Source: Emmonsiellopsis sp. PD_33
Taxonomy: Eukaryota > Ascomycota > Eurotiomycetes > Onygenales > Ajellomycetaceae
Reading direction: 5' to 3'
Assembly: GCA_032988165.1 (NCBI GenBank)
Contig: JANTQF010000052.1
Location: 1 to 64,000 of the forward strand
Length of the DNA stretch: 64,000 nt
Under the pieces are notes generated by a model. The model saw only the letters and a list, made by a program, of their open reading frames with translations. It did not search any database and was not told the origin of the DNA. Shown in pieces: positions 44,877 to 56,731 of the stretch. Numbering within the stretch: the first letter of the stretch is position 1; every line of letters starts with the position of its first letter. Both the position numbers and the translations under genes were made by a program.

Positions 44877-47800
44877 GATGAGGAAGGGAACTATAGTTGG
44901 ATTTCTCTAGTTGATCGGGTAGAGTAATGCAAATGTAAACGGGAGGAGGCTGTTGGCGATTTGGTGATTTTTATACAATTGCTTCGTTTAGCCAATTGGC
45001 TGAGAATTCAGTGTCCGCTTGCTCGCATCAAACCACCCTATGGTTAAGTTAATATATAGGCCACGGAGTTCCTATGCTGCTATTACTAACCGTGCCGGAA
45101 GTTGACGTTACCTAGACAATTCTCACCTCGCTCCTTCTGCCCATTTTAATATTGCCCAACTTCCGCCGGCAACTTCTTCTCCCATGTGCTCGAGCTCAAA
45201 GGGTTGAACGTGTTACTGTACGATGACATCGGCGGCGGCAACTAGGCCCCAGATCTTGATTGATATCGCCCGACGACGAGGGTGCAGATGACACGAACCC
45301 TGCATAAAAAGTCTCCCCTCCCCCCAAAAGCCAATGATGTGTGCGGGGCACACAGTGGTTGAACTGGTGGTCAAAGCGGTCTTAACGCAACTAGACATTG
45401 TTGATATTATCAATAGCTGCTGGGATCGAGTTCTCGTGGCTAGTTTTGGCGCTGTCCAAGAGGATGCCAGTGCCTCTCTACTTGGGGATAGACTTCGAAA
45501 GGGTCGGTCGGGTCTTCTCCCAAGGGCCCGCTTGGAATGTTGAACGTTGAAGGTTGGACGGATTTTGCGGTTGGCGTTACGCTTGGACGTCTGTTTAGTT
45601 ACTGAATATACTTCGAAAGCTGTTTGCAGTTGCTTTGTTCAGTTGCTTTGTTCACTGTTAGCTATATAGTGGCGGAAACCGTCGGCTCATCAATGTGTGA
45701 CGGCATCTGCAATGTTGCTCGCAGGGTGGTATAGAAGTGATACAGATGTATCTGACAGCAGGGATAAATCATTGCTCATGCTTGAATTTACGTGCGAATT
45801 GGGTTCGGCGGAATAACAAGCTGGGACATCTCGCCAGTAGGACCATCAGGAACTGTGCTCAGGTCCTGTCCACAGTCAAATATTGTATCGTATGACATCG
45901 AATGAAGTGGCTAATGATAGTTGTTTCCCACACCCCCAGGGAACCCATACCAGGAAGAGTTTGCGGGGTCCAAGGCATAGTGCAGCCTTAATACCCCACC
46001 ATATCCCTCCCTTGCTCGCACCCGCCAGGCCGAAATCTATGGCCATTCCGCGATCTGACCTCAAGGGTTTTGCCATGCAGTACGCCGTGCTGTTGGTTGA
46101 ACAGAAACCAGGAAACTCAAATGGATCCATGACAAGGCAAAGACTTCTAGAAAGCCCATCTACCTACTCAGGGACTGGAGTCGTCATTATTCAAGTCGGC
46201 TTGTGCACGAAGTATCAAATTGAAGTGATCTCCGGTCCCCAAGGGATTCAGGTGGGTGTCGTGTACCCGTCAACCCCGTATTCCCTTCCTAGATGTGCTC
46301 AGATACATCGACTTTCCCCAGTCGTTACTCTCGTATAAATCCGTTGACATCAAGTACACCATCAATGGTGTGATTCACTGCATGAATTGATATGCGAAGC
46401 CCCTTTAGCATCCATCGCTCCCGTCATGACATCATATAATTAGGTAGTGCCAACGAAATCCCAAAAAGGGTATCTGGTCGTGGGCGTAAGCAATCATTGA
46501 GGACTGGCGTTATTGGCCAAGAATCACTCCCAGCAAAAAGGGTTTTGATGGCATACGACGCAGGAATCATAAATAGCGGAGAAGGGGCTGAAAAAGCATG
46601 ATATCAAACCAGAAGCGCCTAACTCCGATTCCAGCACGAACAGCGGGGCATTGTCGACCAGTGAAATGCACAGCCATTTCTAGTCTGTTAGCCGCGCTGT
46701 TAGAGAATGCGTCCTGCGCATTCGTGGGACAGACTGCTCGGACATATAACTCTGCGCCGCTGGGCTACGCCCCAAAGCTGACAACCAGCCACATTTCAGG
46801 TTTCAAATTTGCCAACCATGCTTTTGGTATAAAAATGTACTCGACTTCAATGCAAGGGCTCTCTGAATGGGTTTTCGGGCACTGTAGTTCCCCCAGGTTG
46901 ACTACTCCATGGCAGGTTGAGTTGCCGTTAGCTCAGCCTCCCATATTAAGGACGGCGGCTTTTCTTGAGAACTCGAACTCAATAGTTATGCCGACAAAAC
47001 GTCAGAGACGTCATGTAGGGCGATCACCATGAACTGAAAAGAGCCATTTGAACACCATCAACCGAACAACCGGTCTGGAGCCGACATACTTTCAGCGTTG
47101 AATTCTCGAAATCGATGGCCAAGCGATATCGAAAATTACATAATCAAAACGCTAAACCCAAAATAGCAAAGCCCCCCCTGAATTCCAATCACATGACCGG
47201 GAAGCCCTCAAACATTTCGTGCTTCTTCTCCTGAACCTCAAACGCATCGCTTACAATCCAGAGACATCCCAGTTCAAAAAGGGTATTCCTGGAAACTGTC
47301 ACTGGTCTCTTGACCTGATTATTAAAACTAGCATGCCGCCTTGACTTCCCAACTTGGCAATCCACCCTGGCAGGCGGCGTTGTGACATGACTGAGACGTC
47401 AAGAATTTCAAGATACTCCCCCAAACGGACTCGGAGGCAGCACTGCTAAAAAGTGAACATACCCGCTGCTCTTGGCTCAGGCAAGCTGCCTCAGATTTGT
47501 CGAAATGGGCATAGTTCCTGTTCGACGGTTTCCATTTCGGGGTGTTCTGTGATTGAGCTTGTCAGGGGGGCAGAGATATATAAGATCTGAGACCTCAAAT
47601 TTCCCCCCTCTAAGATTCGCAGTTCAGTTCGTTTTCTATTTTTTTTTTCATGATTTGATCAATTCGATATTGGTTCTATTCCTTTTTTTTTGTTTATGAA
47701 GAACAAACTACTCTTTTCATTTCAGTTTGCGTTTGTTGTTTGAATACCGTCTGGGTGATTGCGTATATCACCACTAATACTCATCTATATACCCGTCTAT

Positions 47801-47908
47801 CCCAAGAAAGATCACTACTTTCGGACACAATCCACTGTGCCCTCTGATCCGCATCGATTTATTACAAGTTATATATAATAATCATCAAACCACAAACCAC
47901 AAACAACC
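44877..47908. other. gene-poor 3 kb region
   Basis: The largest stretch without a recognisable gene. Open frames at 45883-46338 and 46598-47032 (plus) have no family resemblance and low-complexity-free but uninformative sequence. No transposase, reverse transcriptase or terminal repeats are seen. The right end (about 47600-47908) is the T-rich promoter of the next gene. Confidence 0.5.
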
Positions 47909-49045
47909 ATGAAACCCTACCACCTCTTCACAACAACCGCCCTCCTCACCCTCGCAGCCTCCCAAGCCACCGTCCCCTCCATCCTCTCCGAATCATTCAC
48001 ATCCGACGACGGCCTCCAAGTCAGCTTTGGCGGCGACGCCTCCGAAGGCCTCCAAAATGGCGCCACAGTCAATCTCAAACGTAACTCCAACCTCCCTTCC
48101 CCTTCCCCTTCACCATCTCCAAACTAAACAAAAATACCTAACACCCACCAAAAAACAGAAGCCGCCCAACCCCCCACCTTCGCCCTCGGCGACGCATCAG
48201 GCGTAAACCGCGCCACCACCTACCTAATAATGATGCTCGACACCACCGACCCAGCCGCCATGACCCTGCACTACCTCCAATCCGGCTTCCAGGCCAGCGG
48301 CGACAAAACTAAGCTCGAGCCGCAGGGCGGAGGTGGCGAGGCGGAGGTTCCCTATACGCCGCCCACGGCTACCGATGGACCGAGGGATTATACATTTTTG
48401 CTGTATAGGCAGCAGCAGCAGCGGGGCGGCGGTGGGGATAATGCGCAGGATAATCTGGCAGTGGGGGAGGGGTTGAAGGGGTTGCCCGCTGGGGATGGGG
48501 ATGGGGAGGCGTTTGATGTCAAGGCGTTCGAGGAGGGGAATGAGTTGCAGCCTGCTAGGGCTGGGTTGGCGGTTAGGATCGATGAGGATGCTGGTGAGCG
48601 AGATCCTTCTTCTTCGTCACGCGTTTTTTCCTCCTCCTCTTCCACCGCTTCCTCTGCTTTCTCTGCTGAGACGAGTTCTGCGACGACTGCGGGAGATGGT
48701 GGCGATGATGATGCGCCCTCATCGCAGTCCGCTGCGCCAACAATAAAAACAACTACCTCTCCCACCCCACCACCCCTCACATCCACCCGCCTCATCACAG
48801 TAACTCAAGAACCATCACTTACACAACAACCCACAGCTCCCTCGGCCACGGCCACCACGTCCGATCAACGGATCATTCCCATACCGACTGCCACGGGCTC
48901 GGGGGCGCCGAGTTCGAGCGCTGGGGCGGGAGGTCAAGCTGGTGAGGGGGCGGGTGTGGGAGGGTATGCGGGGGCGTGGGTGGGGGTTTGGGTTGGGGTG
49001 ATGTTGGTTGTTGGGCAGGTAGGGTGGTGGGGGGTTGCTGTTTGA
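47909..49045 (+). CDS. PEBP-like GPI-anchored surface protein
   Basis: Secreted protein of 352 residues from two exons (intron 48081-48158). It has a signal peptide (MKPYHLFTTTALLTLAASQA). The central part resembles a phosphatidylethanolamine-binding-protein fold: VNRATTYLIMMLDTTDP, LHYLQSGFQ, and YTPPTATDGPRDYTFLLYRQ, compared with the usual DPDAP, HW and GPHRY-F-LY blocks, which are only partly kept. A long Ser/Thr/Pro-rich stalk (about residues 190-310) follows, then a small-residue site (GSGAPSSSAGAGG) and a hydrophobic Gly/Val/Trp-rich tail, consistent with GPI attachment at the cell surface. The lipid-binding role is inferred from fold resemblance only. Confidence 0.78.
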
Positions 49046-49555
49046 GGGGGTTTAAGGGGGTGTTTGTGGGGGGGTTGGACGATTGTAGGTAGCTGGGTAG
49101 GAGTTTTTTGGTATTTTATTGAGCTGTGGGTTTTTTTTTCCCTTTCTATTTGAGGTTTTTGAGTTCTAGGAGTTTTTTCTTTCTGGGCTTCTTTTTTTTC
49201 CCTTCCTTTCTTTTTATGCCGTCTTTTTGTGCCGGGTTAAGCTAAGTTAGTTGTGATTTTATATGTAGGTGTTTTTTATGGGAGATATGCATTTTCAAAG
49301 GGATAAAAATGAGGTTCGATTCTGGAAAGTTTGTGTGAAGTATCTTCCCTAATCGACACGATTAAACACAAAAATCTTGACGGAAGACAGATGAAGAACC
49401 AGAACAAGATAAATTGTATATAAGCTAGCAGGAAATTATATATTACCTACAACGAACTCACGCTCATAATGCTACTCGCCACCTTCAAAAAACAAATAGA
49501 TATCTATGCATATATACATATACTTTTCCTCTCAACACCTACACTCATCCCCCAT
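49046..49555. other. convergent 3' intergenic region
   Basis: T-rich and G-rich 3' flanks. Nothing else is seen. Confidence 0.6.
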
Positions 49556-51425
49556 CTAAAAGTCGACCTTCTCCTTAACATACAGATCAACATACTTATC
49601 AATCTCCATGTTCTCCAGCGTCTTCTGCTCCAGACCAAGCTTAACAAGCTGCTCAACGCGGGCAGCATCAAAGTGGCCCTCGAGATGTCTCTTGTACTTG
49701 GCGAGGATCTCAGGCTTGGCCTCCTCACGGCGCAGACGGTGGCCGAGGGGCGCGGCGACCTCGATCTCGTCGAGGACAGTGCCGTCGTTGAGGGTGACGG
49801 TGAGGGCGTTGGGGATGGTGCGGAGGGCGGGGTCGTGGTAGTCCTTGGTCATCTGGGGGTCCTCGACGCACTTGATGCGCTTGCGGAGGGACTCGAGGAG
49901 CTCGGAAGTGGCGGCTTCGGAGCCGTCGGTGTAATCGGTGGCCACAAGGCGGTTGAAGGTGAGCATGGTGGCGACCATGTACTGTGGGTTGGAAGTGGTT
50001 AATAAGATGTAAGTTTTTAGCCAGGGGAAAGAAATTATGAGGCACTAACCTGGATGCAGTGGTCACGGTCAGCGAAGTTGTCCATGGGCTTGAACTGTTT
50101 GTCGATGATGCGGACGCAGGCCTCGTGGGTCCGGATGGTCACTTCCTTGATGTCCTTGGCAGACTTGCCGAGGGCGGCCAACTTCTTGTTGACGTGGGTA
50201 GCGGCCTCAATGGCGGTTTGGGAGTGGAACTCAGCTGTACAGGTGTTAGAAGGTGGTAACTGAAATATCAGATTAAGGGTACTTACCAGGGTAGGAGACC
50301 TTGAAGAGAACGTTCTCCATGACGTAGCTGCCATAGGGGCGCTGGAACTGGAACTTGTTGCCCTTGAACAGGACATCATAGAAACCCCAAACTGGAGCAG
50401 AGAGGACGGTGGGGACACCGGGCTCACCCTTGGCAACCTTCAGGGCGAGGTTGACGGCGCGCTGGCAAGCATCACCAGCAGCCCACGACTTTCTCGACAT
50501 CGTGTTGGGAGAGTGTCTGTAGGTACGCAAGCTCTGTCCATCGACCCACGCCTGGGTGATGGCATCAGCAGTCTGCTTCTCGGTCAAACCGAGCAGCTGG
50601 GAGACAACAGCGGTGGTTGCGACCTTGACCAAGACCACGTGATCGAGGCCGACCTTGTTGTAGGAGTTCTCGAGAGCGAGGACACCCTGGATTTCGTGGG
50701 CCTTGATCATACCCTCGAGGACATCACGGACGGTGAGGATCTTTCCATTTCCGAGCTTTCCACCAGCACGGTTGGTCCGCGAGATCCAGTCAGCGACGGC
50801 AAGGATACCGCCCAGGTTGTCGGAGGGATGACCCCACTCAGCGGCCAGCCAGCAGTCGTTGTAGTCCAGCCACCGGATCATGGCGCCAATGTTGAAGGCA
50901 CCATTGATAGGGTCAAGCTGGTAAGGGGTTCCGGGGACTCTGGTGCCATTGGGAACGACGGTGCCCTCGACCGTGGGACCGAGGAGCTTGGTGCATTCCT
51001 TGAACTTGAGAGCCTCCAGACCGCACCCAAGGGTATCGAGGAAAACCCAGCGAGCAGTGTCAAGCTAACACGCGTAGATCAGTTTAGCGGGTCGTTCAAG
51101 GGATCCCAGTGAAATTCTACAGAAAACATACCGCGAGATCAGAGTCAATCTTGTAGTTGTGGATGTAGCTGGCCATGTCGTTGATTTCGGGGTCATACTC
51201 GCGGGGACCAGCCGGAGTCGGGGCAGCAGAGTTAAGAGCGGCCATTGTGGAAAAGTTGGACCTCGAGACGGAGGACTTGGACTGCAGGAGTTTGCTGGAG
51301 AAAGAAGATCTGTAGAAGGTGGCTCTCAGGGCAGAAGAAGCAGAGGGAGAAGCCAGCTGGCGGAGGGGAAAGGATCGTGGGGCACGCGAAGAGAGCTGTC
51401 GGAGGGTTTGGCTGGCGACAGACAT
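49556..51425 (-). CDS. mitochondrial 2-methylcitrate dehydratase (PrpD/MmgE family)
   Basis: Dehydrates 2-methylcitrate to 2-methylaconitate, the second step of the methylcitrate cycle. Four exons give 560 residues; introns are at 51065-51131, 50235-50286 and 49982-50049. The N-terminus MSVASQTLRQLSSRAPRSFPLRQ is a mitochondrial presequence running to about residue 50. MmgE/PrpD blocks are clear: DTARWVFLDTLGCGLEALK, RWLDYNDCWLAAEWGHPSDN, QAWVDGQSLRTYRHSPNT, RKSWAAGDACQRAV and AEFHSQTAIEAA. An upstream in-frame extension to 51686 is unlike the family. A CCGAGG hexamer is about 220 bases upstream. Together with mclA and mcsA it completes the cycle within this window; the isomerase-like step is supplied elsewhere (aconitase). 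Confidence 0.96.
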
Positions 51426-52391
51426 GGTCGGAGAGCTTGCAATTGCGGGCTGCAGAACACTCAGCACGGGGACTCGCACAGGACACAGCACACAGCAGAC
51501 ACAGGAGAAGAGGGAGAGGCCAATTGGGCTGGATCTGCTTACTTTGAGGCTGGCTGGAGTGTTTTTGAAGAGCAAAAACCCGTCGACGTTGAGATGAGGT
51601 TGGGCCGGCTGCATGTCACGTGCCGCTCCTGCCTGCCTCGAGCCGAGGATGGCCGAATGCGGCGGGCCGTTACTAGCCCGTACCAATATTACGCCGGCGT
51701 ATGGTCAGCTCACGCGCAAGTTCGGCCGGGGGCGTATTCCGTACGGTAAGGGCGCGTATAGCCGGCTTCACGAGGCTCGGCTAACAAAAAGATAGGCTCC
51801 GGTGTCCCGAAATCTTATCTGATCACCGATCTGATAACCAACATCAACATCAACATCAATATCCAACGTTGACATCTATAGCTAATTCATGGATGGGGAT
51901 TCCCATCCAGCTTGCTTTTGTGTGCATTGTCTTAGCAATTGTCCTCCCTCAACTGCTGTTCTCGTTGTTTCTATCCACACCAAGCCCTTTGTGACAAACA
52001 TCACTCCTTAACCCCTTTGTCTGCTGGTCTCAATTCTTCTACCCAAAAGATAAACCATGACAACGGAAGATGCCATTATATTGCAGATAATGCCTGATTG
52101 CAATGCAAGAAGGGCATGTTCAACGCCGGCTCCTGCCAAATTATCCTTTGTTTTGCCCATGGCGCATTCCCATTGTTGGAGTCTGCCGTCAGCTTTCTTC
52201 CGTTGTTTGATTGCCAGGACGCGGACAACTTTTGAATATGGTTGCTGTCACTATGTCTGCATTTCTATAACACGTTGATGTCCACATAGGTGTCTATCAA
52301 CCCGTTCAAGCCTTGGCCTCGTTGGGCTTGAACGGCTCATTCTACCCTCAGCCAAACCCATTTTTGGCCGGACCCCCTACGCCAAAAGGGA
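51426..52391. other. divergent promoter region
   Basis: Promoters of the dehydratase (minus) and SET gene (plus). It contains CCGAGG at 51643-51648 and an AACATC repeat near 51839-51858. No gene is supported. Confidence 0.55.
51643..51648 (-). promoter_or_regulatory. candidate FarA/FarB site (CCGAGG on plus strand)
   Basis: Reverse complement of CCTCGG, about 220 bases upstream of the methylcitrate dehydratase start. Confidence 0.4.
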
Positions 52392-53639
52392 ATGAATGAG
52401 AACTGCATCGCGCCAGTTATGGCATGTGAAGTCCGCCAGCAGGCCCTATTCACCATGGAGTTGATATACCTGGACATCCACGTTGCCTCCCTGAAAAGCC
52501 GGACCCTCCGTGGCCCAAAACCCAATGAAACCAACGGGCCGTTTACCACTGCCACCAGTTCCGTAGAAATATTCACAAACACAGCCGCAGAGACTCTTTC
52601 AACGGTTCTCGACGGTCTAAAACTCAAGACAGGTCCGCTCGATCTAGCCCAGACACGCCTGATAACCCTAGCCAAAAACCTCAGCTGGACCCTCCTCTCA
52701 ATCTGCAGCCACTCAATCCACTTCAACGAAGTCGCGCACACCCCTGACAACCTCCTCTGGAGCGCCGTATACGTCAGCATCCGTGAAAACGCCGTAAGCA
52801 TTGAGCTCTTCGCCAAACTCCGCCTACTAGATTTGTCCTTATTCCCGATTCCCGACCAATTTCACACCCAGCGCAAAAAAGCACCAAAGGTCCATATCCC
52901 CCTCTACCCAGAGAGGGAGCCCCGATTCCCACACGTAATCAGCCAAAAGTGCAAGATCTACCACCCCAAATACAAATCCAATCGTCAAAGAACCGTCCAC
53001 TCAAGCCTCTACAACCCTGCCACCTACCGCCCGCCACCCAACTACACCCGCCAGCCAACCGACGGCCTCTGCGCCCTCTGCAACAAGTCCTATACAGACC
53101 CATGCACCTGCGTCCTACAGCTAGACAAGTACCCGCTCCTCGAACTCCGCGAGTACCCCGACAAAGGCATCGGCGTGCGCAGCCTCACATTTATCAAATC
53201 AGGTACGTTTATTGGGGAATATATCGGCGAACTACGCAAGTTCGACGTCAAAGACACCACATATGCCTTGCATCAGGCGGTTGGTAAACCGCAACGGTCA
53301 ATTGGCGTGATTGATGCGGCTGTGTATGGGAACTGGACGAGATATATGAATCATTCGTGTCGGCCTGCGGCGGTATTTGTGTCTGCGGCTGTTGGCGGGG
53401 TGGCGTGTGTGCTTGTTAGGACTGTGAGGGATGTGGAGATGTTTGAGGAGGTGACGGTTGATTATGGGAGGTCGTATTTTGAGGTTGGGGGGAGGGTGTG
53501 TAGGTGTGGTGAGAAGGGATGCCGGTTTCGCGGGTGGGGTGGGAGTGCGGATAGTGAGAGGAGTGGTACTAGCAGAGATTGGGATGGGTCGCTTTTACCG
53601 TTGTCGAAGGCCCTTTTTTCGATGCAGCGGTTTCTGTGA
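52392..53639 (+). CDS. SET-domain protein (putative lysine methyltransferase)
   Basis: Single-exon protein of 415 residues. The N-terminal 200 residues are unrecognised. Residues about 225-245 hold a small Cys cluster (LCALCNKSYTDPCTC). A SET domain follows: GIGVRSLTFIKSGTFIGEYIGEL, YMNHSCRPAA (the NHSC cofactor site), EEVTVDYG (with the Tyr of the active site) and a post-SET CRCGEKGCRF zinc cluster. The key residues are present, so an active histone or protein lysine methyltransferase is likely. It resembles the diverse stand-alone SET proteins of Eurotiomycetes, not Set1, Set2, Clr4 or Dot1. Confidence 0.85.
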   Translation: MNENCIAPVMACEVRQQALFTMELIYLDIHVASLKSRTLRGPKPNETNGPFTTATSSVEIFTNTAAETLSTVLDGLKLKTGPLDLAQTRLITLAKNLSWTLLSICSHSIHFNEVAHTPDNLLWSAVYVSIRENAVSIELFAKLRLLDLSLFPIPDQFHTQRKKAPKVHIPLYPEREPRFPHVISQKCKIYHPKYKSNRQRTVHSSLYNPATYRPPPNYTRQPTDGLCALCNKSYTDPCTCVLQLDKYPLLELREYPDKGIGVRSLTFIKSGTFIGEYIGELRKFDVKDTTYALHQAVGKPQRSIGVIDAAVYGNWTRYMNHSCRPAAVFVSAAVGGVACVLVRTVRDVEMFEEVTVDYGRSYFEVGGRVCRCGEKGCRFRGWGGSADSERSGTSRDWDGSLLPLSKALFSMQRFL

Positions 53640-54597
53640 GGCAGGTTAGGGGTTCTACGGTTTATCAATGGCGGATAGAGGGAGGGCGTTAAGGGATGCT
53701 CTTTGGGCGATTTTGGGTTTATGATTGATTGGGACTGGGCAACAATGAATCTACCCCAGGCAAAAGAAAAATACTGTAGCTGAAAAATTGAAAGAATGAA
53801 GTAGTGAACAAACTCAAGCTGGCCGCTGACTGACCGTATTTATTATGAAATATTTAGCGCATATGAGGTGCAAACACTAGAACAGTCATGCTCTCTCTAT
53901 CTAGCACGTTTCAGACTACTGAAGAGAGACAAAAAGGGGGCATCGATTTTAGTAACTTCATGATGAATAACAACAGTATTAGTGGGTATTGAGGAAACAA
54001 GAAAATAAAAAGAGGACGGACAAAGTTAGCTTAAAAGAGTTATCAGAGGTGAATGAAGAAGCGATTATGGAAATGCATATCCCACGGCCTAGTTACCCGC
54101 CTCAGCGTGAATATTATCGTCATGTCAAAAGAAATGCTGAATAGGTAGGGTTTTCGTCTCCCGCGCAGAGGTCGAGAAAAAGCGGGAAAATTGATAAAAT
54201 TAATAAAAAGCGAAAATCATAAAGTATCAACGTAGATAGCAGTAGCTCAAGGCATAGAAAGAAAATTTCACAGAGAATAAATAAGATAAAAAATAAGGTA
54301 AATGCATCGAAATGGAAAGATCAAGCGAAGAGATACCTCGTTAAGATCTGGTGGTGGCTTCGAACTGTAACTGTGTTGTGTGTGCCGATCAAGCCCTCCG
54401 GTTGGGTATGCAAAGATATTTCGGCAGGGTTGGTGATGGGCCGTGGACAACCCCGTCACTGAGTGCGGGTATATCTTCAGTTGTCATCCGGGAATAACGG
54501 TAGAATCGAACATGTCACGAGCGGCGCAGTTTAGCCCCAATATAATCGTCTTTTACCCGCACTACTCGGACTCGCGATTCATAGACCCATTGAGACA
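53640..54597. other. convergent 3' intergenic region
   Basis: AT-rich, with no gene seen. Confidence 0.6.
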
Positions 54598-56557
54598 TTA
54601 TAACAAGCTTATAACTTCCCTCGGTGCGACCCCGTCCGCCCTCTCCAATGATTTCCGAATATGCTCGAACATCGCCCGTGCTAGCATGGGGGGGACTGCG
54701 TTTCCGATCTGCTTGACGGTGTTGGCGCCGCAAAATTTGTATCGGGGGGGGAAGGTCTGTAAACAGGCCATCTCGCGATGAGTGAATGATCTCTCGCCGC
54801 TGGGGTGGTAGTTTCCTTCGCCCCCATTACATGTGATCGTCTTTGCTTGGATGTGTGGGTTGAAGGGAACTTTCTGAATTGTGGATCTATAGGCGCGGTG
54901 GATGTCGTGGTTGGCAGCGTTGGAGGGGATGGAGGAGATGGCATCATGGATTGTGCGATAGAGAGGGAGAAATTTGATATTGCCGGCGGGGCCATGGGTC
55001 GCAGGAGGGAAAGAGGGGAGAGTTTCGCCAGGTCTGTTTTGTGTTTAGATAGTTAATAGAGGTTTGTTATATGGGTGCGAGTGGATAAACAGATGGAAGC
55101 GGACAGTTGGCTTACCCTGCGGCAATTATGATGACACGTTCTCGGGTCTGGGGAACACCATAGTCTGCGCAGTTCACGACCTTCCAACGGACGGAATATC
55201 CGAATTCAACAAAGGTATGGATTGTAGCAAAAAGAAACTCTGAATGGCGGTTGACCAAACCAGCTGTTTCTTCCATGGTGACTATCCGTGGTTTGGACTT
55301 TGAAATGAGTTCACGCAGGGCGAATATGCATGCTTCATTGGCTTCGTCGGTAGCAGCGGCAATGGTATGCGCGGGTGAGAATGTTTGGCATGGAGGGGAA
55401 AGATGTAGAATATCCACTAGCAAAAAAACCAGTGGATTGGTCAGAAAGTCCGCTACATCGGATGTCTCACCAATTGCAGTGGGAAAATTGAGGCGGTAGG
55501 TGTTCATGGCATTGACACATTTGTCGAATGCCCATTTGATTGCCAGGCCAGCTTGAGAGGCCCCGCACGAAATCCCTCCCGCTCCACAGAAACTATCGCC
55601 AAAGGTGTATCGGGCAACTGTTTTGGAAGTCGCGGGTACTTCTGTGGCCAGAGATTGGGACAGATCAATGACGGCTGCTGACGTCTCTTGATGCACACTG
55701 CTTCCTCCGAGTCGTGTCTTGCCTCTCCAGTCATACTGCAGAGTTTCAGAATGGGTTGCGAAGCCAGAATCGGCTTCATCGGAGGAGAGGGCAAGTATGA
55801 CCTGTTCAATGATCCGCACTTTACGAGAAGTAGTCGTGGTCCACACCTGTATGTATTTGAAGCGACAAAACAGATGCCCTTCTTCAAGTCGTTCATTGTC
55901 ATTCGCAAAGCCGTCGTTGTAGGTTGTGTCAGAGAACAGAGCATTGGTAAGGTGAATAATCCGAAGTCTCTTGACTTCGGACAGCTTCACCTCATCAGTG
56001 TTCGTGGTCAGGCCGGCTTCTGCTTCCTCCGGAGACATGTCGATGACCCAGCAGAGTTCATTGATGTGAATGGGCAGAAGCCCATCCATCTCCTCCTGAC
56101 GCTTGAGGCGAAGGCCTCGCAACGATACCCCTCCATCTCCACCAACATCGCGAACAACCTCCTGTATCCGGAGGAATGTCCCGTCGTGTAGCTCAACCGA
56201 CTTGCCAGCCTTGTATGTTCTATTTCCGGAGACGAATTGCAGAACGACCTCTCTAGTATTTCGCTGAGGTCGAGCGTTTCGAGGAGCAATGAATAGAGCC
56301 GAGTTGGAGAGCCATTGCGCAAAATCCTCGTCCGTCATTCCGTCGTCTTCAGCGTACCCCTGCGGAAGTTCATCGCCATCGTCATTGTCCTCGCTATCGC
56401 TATCCCCCATTAGCGTATCACTGTCGCTATCGTCCGCAATTACAGTTACAGCAACGTGGCTGGGGAGACGGAAAGTATGATGCGGCCGGCGATGTTGGTG
56501 CCGTCGTCTTCGGAGTGTCAAGGGGCTTGGCTCACGGCCTCTAATCAACTGAACCAT
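54598..56557 (-). CDS. dmtA: RID/DmtA-like cytosine-5 DNA methyltransferase
   Basis: Putative DNA methyltransferase of the fungal RID/Masc1/DmtA class, linked to repeat-induced point mutation and sexual development. Two exons (intron 55034-55115) give 625 residues. The N-terminus is acidic and Arg-rich. A BAH-like domain sits at residues about 110-190 (TYKAGKSVELHDGTFLRIQEV). Catalytic motifs follow: I, DSFCGAGGISCGASQAGL (about 320); IV, SPPCQTFS with the catalytic Cys (about 390); VI, EETAG in place of ENV, as in RID-type enzymes; VIII, CADYGVPQTRERVIIIAAG; IX-X, QTFPPRYKF and QIGNAVPP (about 590). I start at MVQLIRGREP; the frame extends to 56857 only through a low-complexity repeat. All core motifs look intact. 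Confidence 0.93.
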
Positions 56558-56672
56558 TTCGATAGGGGTGAGAGGGCTTCGGTGAATAAGATAGATAGAG
56601 TAACCTTGGAGTAGTGGAGAGTAATACAGAGAGAAGTGAGAGATCAAGAGAGTGAGTGGGTGTTCAAGAGAA

Positions 56673-56731
56673 GGTTGAGGTTGAGGTTGAGGTTGAGGTT
56701 GACATTGGATTGTGTTGTGTTGTGTTGTGTT
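56673..56731. repeat. GGTTGA and TTGTG tandem repeats
   Basis: Five GGTTGA units (56673-56702), then about four TTGTG units (56710-56731), just upstream of the methyltransferase start. On the minus strand they would read as QP repeats if translated. Confidence 0.9.

Noticed and set aside
45883..47032. Open frames of 151 and 144 codons in the 45-47 kb gap
   Set aside because: No domain, no splice-supported extension and no recognisable composition; left unannotated.
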